64,000 nucleotides of DNA, from positions 1,545,001 through 1,609,000 of the forward strand of contig NC_135132.1 in NCBI RefSeq assembly GCF_050908995.1. Direction: 5' to 3'. The notes under the pieces were generated by a model. The model was given only the letters and a program-made list of their open reading frames with translations, did no database searches and was not told where the DNA came from. This stretch comes from Andrena cerasifolii (Eukaryota; Arthropoda; Insecta; Hymenoptera; Andrenidae). How positions within the stretch are numbered: position 1 is the stretch's first letter; each line of letters starts with the position of its first letter. The translations under genes and the position numbers were made by a program. This document shows positions 54,301 through 64,000 of the stretch, one piece after another.

Positions 54301-55362
54301 CTTAAAGATCAATTAAAAATGACGGACAGAGAAAAGAGAGGTTTGCTAACAATGAGTGTTTTCGTGGTGTTAGTGTATATAAAATATTGGTTTAGTGCAT
54401 GTAACGCTACACACGCGCCCTAGAACGACTTCCAGTTTTTGAAAGATCTAAAACTTTATGAAAAGACTGACAAGTCCGTATCTGATGTGGCCTTAAAGAA
54501 ATTCACTGGACATTTATGGTACCTGACTGAGGAAGTGGTAGGGTTATCACTTCTTGACAGAGACGTATGCCTTTCAGTAAAAAGGAAAATGGTGGAAAAG
54601 ATTTTTCCAAAAAATTTTACCAGTAGCGGCTCTACCTCATCGTGTGCTCTTAAACGTTCCGGATTACAACGCCTAGTATTAAGACCGCAAGATGTTAGCA
54701 ATTGGCTTAAAAAAGTCAAGTAAGCAAAGATTTGAGTGATTTTGAACCCCAAATACTATTAAAATCTTTGAAAGATTTGGATTGGAATACAAATTCATGC
54801 ATCATGATCCTGCAACCTGGCATTCGCTGCAAGATTACAAAATTGCTTGTATGTTTTTTTCGGAAATGAATGTAACAAATGACGTGGCAGAGAGGGGTGT
54901 GGCATTGGCGCAGGAGTATTTGGAACAAGTCAAGTCTGAAGCAAATCTACAGGATTTATTAAATGTAACGCAGACCGTACGTCGAGAGACTTCAACATGT
55001 ACTAAAGAAGCTCTATTCAGAACCATATTTTAAGTTTACTTAGATTTTATTTAGTTTTCTTAATGTTTTATACACAGTATTTTGTATATCATATAACATA
55101 AAAAAATCCTTCAAAAACGCTATTGTATAAGAACCATGTTATATAAACCTCGGACAAGTACAATAAAACAAAATTAACGAATATATATGAAAAAAATGCA
55201 GTTTTTACAAAATTCAAACCGCTTGTGGCAGGGTAAAATCTCATCTGATCGAGCTGAATTTATGCGAACGAACTTGCATTATTAAAGGGAAAAAAGTAAA
55301 AAAAAACTTCGCAAGGGGTGTCATCAAAAATTAAAAAAATCGGTATTATAAGGGACACCTTA
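51351..55362 (+). mobile_element. hAT-like DNA transposon, 4.0 kb, with 8-bp target duplications
   Basis: TTACACAC flanks it at 51343-51350 and 55363-55370. The left end TAGGGTGTCTCTTAAAATT and the right end inverse TAAGGTGTCCCTTATAAT are similar, and looser inverted homology continues about 130 bp inward (GACCCTGCCACAAGATC near 51464 against CTTGTGGCAGGGT near 55223). It carries a decayed transposase on the plus strand. It interrupts the piggyBac remnant. An 8-bp duplication fits hAT and P-type groups; the ends do not look like classical CAGGG hAT termini. Confidence 0.88.
52572..55033 (+). pseudogene. Unusual hAT-like transposase, decayed, about 800 codons
   Basis: ATG 52572 begins a 195-residue open part within 52359-53159: VLRLSIYHLRAK, VMQVWGKARIPTRSKSC, NVYDKWRSLQK, TFDDLFDIAPVDAM and LMLQREKGR, then a Lys/Glu-rich tail. 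53248-53577 has KRGRKNAISSKLAATLD and SSMHRTRTKYRNQ. The catalytic part, over several frames from 53600, reads VVHFDGKRM (Asp), CTDTTSSNTGR (Asp), GACVLIEQQLGKTLLYLACR, RHHMAEIVL, RMHFWEGL, HARFMSRAIYSIK, KFTGHLWYLTEEVVGL and TNDVAERGVALAQ (Glu candidate). The R-(F/W)-M/S and VAER positions recall hAT transposases. I recall similar proteins in arthropods but know no family name. Many stops and indels. Confidence 0.65.
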
Positions 55363-55803
55363 TTACACACGAGTCAATTCAATCGCTGATATTGTGTCAA
55401 GGGGATGATTCTTGGATATTCGAAGTTCTATTCATTTTACTGATAATTGTAATTATACACCTAAAATGCAAGATCGGTCTTTCAAGATTCGTCCAATTCT
55501 AGATATGATTCTCAATTGCTGCCTTTCCTTCCAGAAGACAGATAAAAAATGTTCAGTCGACGAAACCATGATCCCTTATAAAGAGACGAAGGCAAATAAT
55601 TTAAGACATTAAACCGATAAAGTGGGGCTTCAAATTATTCGTTTTAGCCGGATCAGACGGAATAATTTACGCCTTTGTAATCTGTCAGGGTAAAAATACA
55701 TTTCTATCACTAAAGGGTTCTCGTATGGATTTGACGCAACAAGAATTAAACACGGGCGTCGGTGCATCCGTCGTTATCGCTCTAGTAAAATCTATCAGCG
55801 ATT

Positions 55804-56528
55804 AACAATTTTTGTTGGAACGTAACAGAATGGCGCCGATTTGAAAGAAAGTTGAACAAAACACCCAAAAGGAAGTTTTCTCGATTGTTCCTCAAGAAAA
55901 TTCACGGTTATTTTTTGACAAAAATTGTTCATTAAGATTAAGACACTCGTACAGATTAAGAATCTTTTCGAACTTTTCAATCACCTGCGTCACGAACATA
56001 CCTCATTTTTAGGTGACATGTTGGACGCTGCAGAAAACCCATTAAAACAAATTTTTTAAAAAATCTATTTAAATCGTTTGTATAGTATAAGAGTAGGTTA
56101 ATAAATTACAAAAAGGTTATTTCATTGCATGCTGTATTTATTCAGAAAAAAATCTTTAAAAATAGCTCACTTAACCCACTTCCAACAATCCAATATGTAG
56201 ACTTGAAACTTCGCAGGCGTACGTAGTTATGATGACAATACAAAATTTGCATCCCTTACAATTTTAAACCATAACCATCATTACAATCGACTTGAAATCA
56301 GCATCTCGTGTTAGTCTCGAACACGATGTAATCTCCGTGATCTCGGACACGACCAAAAGTCGCTGCGTTGCCTAATATAAGCATCGCGATTTCCGTAAAT
56401 ATACAATTTTTCGAGAAATGATCCGTCACGTACAAATAGTTCAATTTTTCAAATTGTCTTTTGTTGAAAAACTCCAACACTATACAGTAAATAATAAAAA
56501 AATATGTATAAAAAATTTTAAGTTAAAC
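55804..56528. other. No gene recognised
   Basis: AT-rich. The piggyBac homology fades at about 55803. Minus frames at 55795-55980 and 56298-56480 have no known domain. TTAACCC at 56172 resembles a piggyBac-type end but has no partner. Confidence 0.35.
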
Positions 56529-56820
56529 GATTTTATTGAATTTGATCAAAGATGCACTAAAAACTGAAAAATAATTATTTTCTTGTACTACAATCGCAAT
56601 GGTGATACGTCACTTTAAATAAAATCGTGGGGCAGGAGATTTCATAACAGGATATGAATCAATTTATTACAGAATCAAGCGTCCAAGTGAGCGATAAAAA
56701 GCGATGAAATATCCTGCCACATGATTTTATTTAAAGTAGCATATCTCCATTGTAATTGTAGCACATGAAAAAAAATCTTTTTCAGTTCTTAGTGCATTTT
56801 TTATCAAATTAAATAAAATA
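56529..56820. mobile_element. Palindromic MITE, arms about 110 bp
   Basis: ATTTTATTGAATTTGAT through CGTGGGGCAGGA (56529-56637) is repeated inverted at 56711-56820 with scattered mismatches. The core around CACTTTAAATAAAATCGTGG is also found as a relic at 22468-22525. Flanking duplications unclear. Confidence 0.78.
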
Positions 56821-56928
56821 GATTATCTTAACATTTTTGTAATATCTAAATATTCTAATTATTTATTTAATTCAACCTCTTTATTATCAAAAGGGCTCTG
56901 CCAAAATATGATCACAGTTGACAACATA

Positions 56929-57269
56929 AGGGGTTATACGTAGTCAGGAGCCAGAAAAGAGGCGAATGTTTCTGAATTTTTTTTTAAAAACGCGAAGCAC
57001 ATATTTTTACAGAACTTTTTGCACTTGAAAGAGTAAGATTTAAAAAATATTTTGCAATTTTTTTATAAAAAAATATTTACGTTTATAATAAAATTACAAC
57101 CGACATCCAAGAAGCCGTGTTAAAAAGTTGTTTTGGGGTGAGTACAAATGGTCTTTAAATGTTGTTCTTTTAAGTACAAAAAGTTATGTAAAAATATATG
57201 CTTCCGATTATTAAAAAAAAATTCACAAACATTCGCCACTTTTCGGTCTCCTCATTTGGTATAACCCCT
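56929..57269. mobile_element. TIR MITE, 341 bp
   Basis: AGGGGTTATAC at 56929 and GTATAACCCCT to 57269 are inverse ends. Looser homology extends inward (GGCGAATGTTT-TGAATTTTTTTT against AAAAAAAAATTCACAAACAT). A possible related end lies at 48326. Non-coding. Confidence 0.75.
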
Positions 57270-57822
57270 GAAAGAGAAAAAACAACTGAAGATAAAAGAA
57301 GAAAAAGAATGTAGAATAGAAAGAAAAGTAAAAATAAAATCGAGTAGGTACTATAAATATCTACAGTTTGTAAATCAATAATATTAGTACAAATAGATAT
57401 CAACAGCAAAGAAGAAAATGGAAACAACGAACCTCCAATGGATTTAACAGTTGAATCTGTTAAACAAATTAGTTAAATTTTATAATTCTCTCCTAAATTA
57501 TGTTATTTCTTAGAATAAATGAAAAAATAATAAATTATATGAGCACAGATTATTTCTTTCACCTGTCCATCTATTAGGTCTAATTTATCCATCTATTATC
57601 CATACCGTCCATCTAAGTACTGGTGATACGGACTATGAGTAGAATTTTCATCATTTTATGCTTCGATACATTACTTTTTTATTTAGAGTTAATTGTTTCT
57701 TTAAATTTATACATTTTTACGTGCAAACCCGTTGGTCTTTTAATAAAGCAAATATTTCTAAGCAAAACCTTGATGTAAACTTCAGAACCAGCTGAACTAT
57801 CCATCTACTGGCTTGCTTACCC
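57270..57822 (+). pseudogene. Tail relic of a pogo-like element related to element A
   Basis: A Lys/Glu-rich stretch (57270-57430) leads to GGATTTAACAGTTGAATCTG, and the 3' flank matches 7940-8697: AGAATTTTCATCATTTTA, ACATTTTTACGTGCAAA and CTACTGGCTTGCTTACCC ending at 57822, followed by TA. The rest of the element is missing, probably through the MITE insertion and deletion. Confidence 0.65.
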
Positions 57823-58169
57823 TACCATTAAAATAAGCTCTGTCACTATTATTCTAGAGACTATTTGATCGCGTCCGGCCGTGCGGTCATTCAGGTTGAA
57901 GTTTGAACGGAGTGAGATAGAATTCCTCGTACATTATTCTTTTTAGAAGCAAGGTATTAAAAAAAAAACAGATTTAATATTTCTTTCTAAAAAAAATTGT
58001 TTTTGTTTTCTAATTTTTTGCTATTAATTTATTATATGCCATATCATAAATACTTTTAATTTATTCACAAGTTATCATCCTTTACTGAAATTATTATTTT
58101 CGTACCAGTGTAACAAATTGATGACTTATCAAGAATTCGGTGTCGATAACAAAACTTTCACAAATGCTA
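57823..58169. other. No gene
   Basis: AT-rich sequence between two pogo-like elements; nothing identifiable. Confidence 0.5.
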
Positions 58170-58592
58170 GGGTAGGTGTGGGTATTACTGCGGATGTCCC
58201 GATTACTGCGGAGATTCTAAAACAGATCATATTTAGTGTTGGAAAGTACATAATCTTTTGAAAATTTTTGATAAAATTATTTTAAACTCTATTACAGATA
58301 TTTATTAATAAGTATGTACAGCAAAGTTATTATTAATTCTTTTATCGTAGTTTGAAATTCGTCAAGGCGAGACTTCGGTCGATTTCCGATATGCCGGTCA
58401 TGAACAGCTACTTGAAAAACACTTATATTTTTGTTATTAACCGTAATACATGTACTGTAGCGGTATTGCTTGATAGAATAAGAGTTATTTTTTCAGAGAA
58501 ACAGTAAATCTAGTAAAGTCGTCTACATTTTAGTTTTAATTTTTATTTCTCACCGCAGTATTAGGTGCACTACTTGACACCATGTTCATGTA

Positions 58593-59270
58593 CAGTGGCT
58601 CGCATTAATATTCGGACACTTTTTAAAATCGCATAACTTTTTTAGAATTGGTCCAAACAACATGAGTTTTTTATTTTAGAAGCTAGAAGGATTAGTTTGC
58701 TACCTGACGCGTTTCGTCGTTTTGAAAAAAAAAATGTATTTGGTTGGAATAGCGAAAAGAATAGTAAAGGTCGATTTTTAAACTTTTTTTTTGTGAGCTT
58801 GTAATGTAAATTCAAAAAAAAACCGTTTGTAGATTGCAGTAAGTTGTATACGTGCCTAAAATTTCATCAAAATCGGTTAACGTTGCTCCGAGCTACAAAC
58901 GTTTAAAGATCGCAGAATAAGGTCGAGAATCGCTGATTTCGGGAATTTTCTGCGATCTTTAAATGTTTGTAGCTCGAAGCAACGTTAACCGATTTTGACG
59001 AAATTTTAGGCACGTATACAACTTACTGCAATCTACAAACGGGTTTTTTTTTTGAATTTTCATTACAAGCTCACAAAAAAAAAAGTTTAAAAATCGACCT
59101 TTACTATTCTTTTCGCTATTCCAACCAAATACATTTTTTTTCAAAACGACGAAACGCACCAGGTAGCAAACTAATCCTTCTAGCTTCTCAAAAAAACTCA
59201 AGTTGTTTGGACCAATTCTAAAAAAGTTATGCGATTTTAAAAAGTGTCCGAATATTACTGCGAGCCACTG
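58593..59270. mobile_element. Giant foldback of the Tc1/mariner type, 678 bp
   Basis: CAGTGGCTCGCATTAATATT at 58593 is inverted at the right end (AATATTACTGCGAGCCACTG to 59270), with TA on both sides (58591-58592, 59271-59272). The arms are about 320 bp each with only a few mismatches and a spacer of about 35 bp near 58930. No transposase frame. Confidence 0.93.
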
Positions 59271-61048
59271 TATTACTGCGGACCTACGACTGTATTCACT
59301 GACGTCTTGGTATATACCAATAACCTGCAAAGTACGTAACGGTGCGTACAATCACGTGTAATTCTGTAAGCATGCCGAGAAAAAATTCAAGCGAAAATAA
59401 GGAATCAAGAAATAAAAGAAAAGGCCAACGGCTATGTTGTTTAAAAGAACATTTATCTGTTGCGCTGCTAGAAATACGATATGGGAAACGAATTTCTGAA
59501 GTGTCGCGAAAGTATAACACACCAGAAAGCACATTAAGAGCTAAAAAGTTAAGCATTTATGCTGATAAAAAACCTGGTCCTGCACCTGTCCTCACTGCTG
59601 ATGAAGAAAATGATTTAGTCGATTGGATTTTTCATTGTTGCGAAAAAGGTTTTCCAGTAACAAAGGCGCAATTATTGGAAAGTGTTCGGGTGATATGCGT
59701 AAATTTAAAAAGGAAGAATTCGTTTATTAATAATACGCCAGACAGAAGCTGGAATAATGGATTTTTAAAACAACATAGAGAAGTTGTTAAAAGAGTGTCT
59801 GAAAATGTGTCATTAAATAGAGCCAAAGTATCAGATTATAGTATACGTAAGTGGTTTCAAGAAGTTGGTGAAGGTATTATGTCGATTGCACCCAATAGAG
59901 TTTGCAACTGTGACGAGACAGGCACTAACAATAGTTAATTAAAAAATAAAATTTATTTAATGTTGCTTCATTGCTTTCTAAAAAAATATGTATTATTTAT
60001 AGGCATTCCTCTAAATCCTGTACCTTCATCAGTGCTTGCGCCGAAAGGTTGCAAGAATGTACATAACATAGTTGGTAATAATGAAAAAGCCAATATAACA
60101 GTTTTAGTCACAGCCAATGCTGCTGGCAATCTTGCTCCTACATTCGTCCTCTTTGCTGGAAAATCTTTACCACAGAATGCTGCAGAAATGGCACCTCTTG
60201 ATTTTGCATTTGGATTTTCCCAAATGGATGGATGCTTTCCCAAAACTTTTACGAATACATTGCCAATATTTTTGAGCCATGGTTGACAAAAAATAACATT
60301 AAACGTCCTGTAATTTTATATGTTGATGGGCATAGTTCGCATATGACATTACACTTGAGCAAGTTCTGTTCGGACCATAAGATAGTTCTTGCAGCGTTGC
60401 ATCCAAATGCTACGCACATTATGCAGCCTTTAGATGTGTGTGTGTGTTTCGAAGTTTAAAAGCACATTGGCTTAAAACATATCGAGCATGTTGTAAAACA
60501 TCAATTAGTGTTGGCATCCATAAATACCAATTTGCTGCATTATTGAAAAGAACATTGGACAGTATGAGGATGGAAAAAATGTTAGAAAATGGTTTTAGGA
60601 AATGCGGATTGTACCCTTTTGATGTTAATGCCCTGGATTTTAGTAAGATAATGAGACGGATCCCAGATTTACCTACTACATTGACAGACGATTCTGAACC
60701 TCAAACAAATTCTCATGAAACAATAGGAAACAACTCGTTGAAAGTATTTGAAAATTTTTAACACCAAGTCATCTTGAGGCATTTAGGTTGAATACAAACC
60801 CTGTATGGGGAGGATTAAAAAAAGATGAAGGACTCTTCGAAATATGGTACAAGTTATCGCATCCTATTCTAGACAACTCCTCAAATGACCTCGATAGTGT
60901 ACACAATGACATAACGTTCAATCAAACGGAGTTTGCCAATAGCAGTTATACTGCATACGAGTTGAAAGAAATTAATGACAGTAGTACTGATTCAGGAGTA
61001 CTAACCGCATATGTAAAATCTACAATTATATATATAACATAATAACAA

Positions 61049-61205
61049 TTGAGCCGTTTATTTTGAAAGTGGCCTAAGTCCATTTGTCAATGGTTTTTTG
61101 TTGACTGTAGTAACGCGTGCAACTTGAAGTCAGTATTAAAAATTTCTATATAAAAATTTTTTAAGTATAAATGGACTTAGGTCACTTTCAAAATAAACGG
61201 CTCAA
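61049..61205. mobile_element. Small inverted-repeat MITE, 157 bp
   Basis: TTGAGCCGTTTATTTTGAAA at 61049 to CCATTTG is inverted at 61168-61205 with one or two mismatches. Arms about 40 bp. Flanks are AT-rich so no duplication can be assigned. Confidence 0.85.
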
Positions 61206-61208
61206 TTT

Positions 61209-61353
61209 TAATAATGATATGATAATAATATATATTATAAATATATCATTATTATCATGATATATATATATATATAAAATATAATGATATATATATATAT
61301 ATCATTATAATAATGATATATTTATAATATATATTATTATCATATCATTATTA
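61209..61353. repeat. AT-rich palindrome
   Basis: AATAATGATATGATAATAAT at 61209 is inverted at the right end near 61353, with arms of about 46 bp and TATATA runs between. Strong cruciform potential. Confidence 0.85.
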
Positions 61354-62999
61354 TCATTATTGATTGATTGTATATTTTTAAATTCCATATCTATAAATCA
61401 GTTTTTCATTTTTAACAAAGTGTTACATCGGTAATTATTTACTTTAGCGATTCCTCACCGATTTTGATAAAATTTAGATATATAATTACTTCTAATTTCC
61501 AATATAATTTTCACAGTATTAGTTAATATTAAGAGGAATTTATAAGCTGTTTTAAGAATGTACATGAAATAAATATTTATTACAGAATGCCAAAAAATTG
61601 TATGCATGAAAACAATACTTATACTTACATGGTTTTTCCAGATTGAGTCTAGTAACAGTGGTTCCACTGTAGTAAACGAAGACTGTGTTGTCTTAAATTT
61701 AGATTTAGATGTAATTACAAATATTTCTAACGAACAGGTTTTAAATAATATTGTCATATTAGCGGAGGATGACCAGATAGCCCCTTCTTCGTTAGAATCC
61801 CTTGATCTGACAACTAACAAGCAATCAAGGAAGGATACTTTCAAGGAAGAGATAGGAGAATGTTCTAGTCAATTGTTAACGAAGAATCCCCTGCATGGCA
61901 TTACAAATTTAGAGGAACAAAAATCAACAACTGGATTCATACAAAAATTCTTGTATTGGCCTGATGATGCTATGTTACATCCAAAAAATAAAACAAGCGT
62001 ACTTCGTAAAATCAAAACTCCATCTGTTGTCTCTGGTACTCAATGACAGCAAACCATAGAAACTAAAGAGAACGCAAAGCGTATTAAGATTGAAGAGGCA
62101 ACAATCAAAAAGCAACTGAGAGTCGAAAAGCAAGTGAAAATGAAAATAGAAAAGGAGAAAATTAGAAAGAAGAAAGAAAACGACAAATCTTTAACACAGC
62201 AAAAAAGGTTGAAAAAGAGAGGCAAAAACTATTGAAACAACAAGAAAGAATGAAGAAAATTGAAGAAAGCAAAGAAGCCAAATCATGAATGTTTTTGCAA
62301 AAAGAATAAACAAAACAGTTATAGTGAAAACCTTATTAATGACATATTGTATTACCTGAGCTGTTATTAGTTATAATATATTAAATAATATTTATAGAAA
62401 AACATTGTACTTGATAACATTAAATTTACTATTCATTTAAGGACGGATGGTGCAATAAATACAACTATGTACTACTAATTACTAAGATTTAAATTATTAC
62501 ACATTCCTGCTGATTTTAGTAAATAAAGAAAGTTAAATAATTTTTCTAAATTAATACTTGAATATATTTAGGTATGTACAACAACGAAACAACTGTTTCA
62601 ATTGCATTTAAATTTATTTTTCTTGAAATTTCTATAAATGTAATTACTTGTTCTTGTCATAATTTTTCAAAATACGATTATAAAATGCAAAGCATGTAGA
62701 AGCCCAGTTACTGGTTGGTTTACCCTACAAGTGATATTTGTACCAAGGTTATGTTTGGCCTGACATCAGACCGCAGTAATACATGCGCAGTAACTCATGC
62801 AATGACATTGATCGACAAATCTCTTTGTTTTTAATTAACTGTGCTTATTACCCCGCCCCTATATTTTTTTATGGAATTATTAATGTCCCACGTTTCTTTT
62901 AAAAAAAGAAGGAGGAACTTTCATTCACTTGAACGCCGTATCGAGGCTTCTAAAGTTAACCTACCTTAAAAGTCCGCAGTAATACCCACATCTACCCTA

Positions 63000-63685
63000 T
63001 TGTTTTCGCAGCAGCAACTATGTTAATTCCCTTTAATTTAATTTTTTTATGATTGCTCACATAACACTCTTTATGCATTCACGCGTTGCTTCTCTTTCCC
63101 TGATTTAGAGCTCGAACTTTAATTACTTATATATTCTATATTACGAACAAAACAAATTAATGGCATGCAAAATTATATCACTAAAGCTATAATTTTAATT
63201 AAATATGTAGTTAATAAATTTGTTTTTCTGCACAATTACAATTGTCATTACAATCGTAATTGTAACTGAAATTGTCATTGCCCTGCAATTACATTTGGCA
63301 ATTGCCATTGTAAATACGGCTAGCAGCGATTAACAATTACAGAAGATAATTTGTAATTGATTGAGCAATTGTAGTTGCAATTACTCTTAAATCGATTAAA
63401 CATTACATTAGTAATTGATTATGCCCAACTGTGTCCTGTAGATGGACCTTTCCATGTTCCATCAAGTTGACAGTAAAGTTAAACGTTTAGGCGCAGATGT
63501 GGAAAATTGGCAGTAGGTGTGTTCGGGTCAGGGCTTGGCTCAGATCTGGATACACCTTACAAGGTCGAAGATTAAACGGATCGTTACTTCGCAGTGCCAC
63601 CGAAAATTAGACAGAAAAATTTATTTGTGCCACCGCTAGTGACCTTGAAGGACTTATTTCTGCAAGTCGTTGAATTCATATTTAA
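63000..63685. repeat. No gene; CAATTAC-rich imperfect repeat at 63228-63425
   Basis: CAATTAC, ATTACAATTG and CATTGTAATTG variants recur many times between 63228 and 63425, giving a scrambled simple repeat. The rest has no identified feature. Confidence 0.55.
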
Positions 63686-63811
63686 CCCTTTCGTTACGAC
63701 CTCTTTTTTTTCGTTACGACTTCTTTTTAGATTACCGACGTGCACACTTTGCGACGCGTTGCCCCGTTCAGTGGCGGCACTCCAACAGAGCGGACTGCCG
63801 TAACGAAAGGG
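63686..63811. mobile_element. piggyBac-type MITE, 126 bp
   Basis: CCCTTTCGTTACG at 63686 follows TTAA (63682-63685), and CGTAACGAAAGGG ends at 63811 followed by TTGA, a TTAA with one change. CGTTACGAC is repeated at 63692 and 63712. The interior is GC-rich. Different family from the CCCTTAACTGG MITE. Confidence 0.8.
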
Positions 63812-63982
63812 TTGAAGTGCCTATCAGGTACCCACATATAAAATATAGCATTCCACTTAAAAAAAGAAAGTCGACCTTCGTATATAGTTAACCCCTCCCA
63901 ACAGAATGAAACTATTGTTACCATAAGCGGACCCCCACAAAAATATGCACCTTTTGTGGGAAAGATTTTTATGCAATGTTAA

Positions 63983-64000
63983 CCCTTAACTGGTATACTG
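63983..64000. mobile_element. piggyBac-type MITE, copy 3, cut by the window end
   Basis: TTAA at 63979-63982 is followed by CCCTTAACTGGTATACTG, the same left end as at 9896 and 16994. Confidence 0.8.

Larger units (their letters stand above)
50086..55803 (+). pseudogene. piggyBac-type transposon and transposase remnant, split by two insertions
   Basis: TTAA followed by CCCATGTATTGTG at 50086-50102 fits a piggyBac left end. After a splice-acceptor-like TTTCTTTTAG (50252-50261) the frame reads GQRITRSQTRFME, then acidic SDVSDDSDAEEDF, a stop at 50432, more acidic and Lys-rich sequence, and KCVENIVEQTKLYSM. The solo LTR follows at 50837. It resumes with ISLPL and RDYYQLYY, is cut at 51351 by the hAT-like element, and resumes at 55371 with FLDIRSSIHFTDN, KIRPILDMILNCC, SVDETMIPYKE (first catalytic Asp), GIIYAFVICQGK and GASVVIALVKSIS. 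This is the usual order of the DDE_Tnp_1_7 domain. Homology ends near 55803, so the second half and right end are missing. Confidence 0.82.
59372..62300 (+). pseudogene. pogo-like transposase with introns, inactivated
   Basis: ATG 59372 (MPRRKNSSEN-like start MPRKNSSENKESR) leads to a helix-turn-helix (ALLEIRYGKRISEVSRKYNT, ESTLRAKKL), LVDWIFHCCEKGFPVTKAQL and CNCDETG (first Asp, about 59910). A likely intron runs from GTTAATT (about 59934) to TATTTATAG (60002). Then NPVPSSVLAPKGCKN, NITVLVTANAAGNLAPTFV and, after a frame change near 60235, YVDGHSSHMTLHLSKF (second Asp) and MQPLDV (third Asp). A TG run (GTGTGTGTGTGT, 60436-60447) shifts the frame, then FRSLKAHWLKTY and GFRKCGLYPFD to 60761. 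The tail lies at 60788-61042, and a last exon at about 61642-62300 with FLYWPDD and a Lys-rich coiled coil, stopped at 62044 and 62233. Slippage in the TG run is one clear lesion. Confidence 0.8.
58170..62997 (+). mobile_element. pogo-like transposon, 4.8 kb, with nested foldbacks
   Basis: GGGTAGGTGTGGGTATTACT at 58170 and the inverse of AGTAATACCCACATCTACCC ending at 62997 are about 26-bp inverted repeats with one mismatch. TA flanks both (58168-58169, 62998-62999). ATTACTGCGGA recurs near 58183, 58194, 58550 (inverse), 59272, 62770 (inverse) and 62973 (inverse), like the motif array of the 37.5-kb element. It contains the palindrome at 58593-59270, inverted repeats at 61049-61353, and a broken transposase. 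Confidence 0.92.

Noticed and set aside
56172..56180. TTAACCC as the right end of the piggyBac element
   Set aside because: A right end should read GGGTTAA on the plus strand; the orientation is wrong and no matching terminal sequence follows.
63228..63425. Possible CRISPR-like or satellite array
   Set aside because: The CAATTAC units are irregular in length and spacing, without unique spacers. It is a scrambled simple repeat.

Overview
This is eukaryotic, AT-rich, repeat-dense DNA, most likely from an arthropod and probably an insect. The reasons are transposase genes with spliceable introns, poly(A)-tailed non-LTR retrotransposon sequence, LTR elements whose primer sites match tRNA-Trp and tRNA-Leu, an insect-retrovirus-type F-like envelope, and pogo, piggyBac, mariner, Merlin, Mutator-like and hAT-like transposons packed together. 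An ant or other hymenopteran is my guess, not something the sequence proves. I see no convincing single-copy host gene, no tRNA or rRNA gene and no CRISPR array. Almost everything is mobile DNA at different stages of decay, often nested.

Layout. 0-7 kb: a broken ubiquitin-hydrolase-like gene, a 59-bp tandem repeat, an LTR-like repeat, a decayed Mutator-like transposase, a non-LTR ORF1/endonuclease scrap, and a Gypsy (CsRn1-type) LTR with tRNA-Trp primer site and broken gag. 7-10.4 kb: one pogo-like element with an intron-containing transposase tail, abutting the start of a second whose ORF is split by a piggyBac-type MITE. 14.8-21.8 kb: two inverted ~0.9-kb arms flanking a THAP-domain fragment and a dead Tc1-like transposase. 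The arms are split by a hAT-type insertion, a piggyBac MITE and a 257-bp solo LTR, each with its own target-site duplication. 23-24.4 kb: a Merlin/ISXO2-like transposase. 26.1-29.8 kb: an LTR-bounded element without recognisable pol. 29.9-31.2 kb: a mariner with a mutated catalytic site.

33.5-37.1 kb: a well preserved Mutator-like transposase split by a 722-bp solo LTR. 37.5-40.0 kb: the best preserved element, a 2.5-kb pogo/Tigger-like transposon with matching ends, TA duplications, an open 526-codon transposase and a PHD-like finger separated from it by one in-frame stop. 41-46 kb: a degenerate minisatellite hit by a 5'-truncated R1-type element, then on the minus strand two open frames of unknown function behind a broken envelope gene. 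46-47.8 kb: another pogo-like transposase with the same type of finger. 50.1-55.8 kb: a piggyBac transposase remnant split by a solo LTR and by a 4.0-kb element with 8-bp duplications and an unusual hAT-like transposase. 58.2-63.0 kb: a 4.8-kb pogo-like element with three foldback insertions. The window ends inside another copy of the piggyBac MITE.

The precise target-site duplications allow relative dating. The piggyBac and Mutator-like copies are older than the LTR and hAT-like insertions that split them, and the 37.5-kb pogo-like element looks youngest. Coordinates of decayed elements were read by eye and may be off by a few bases.
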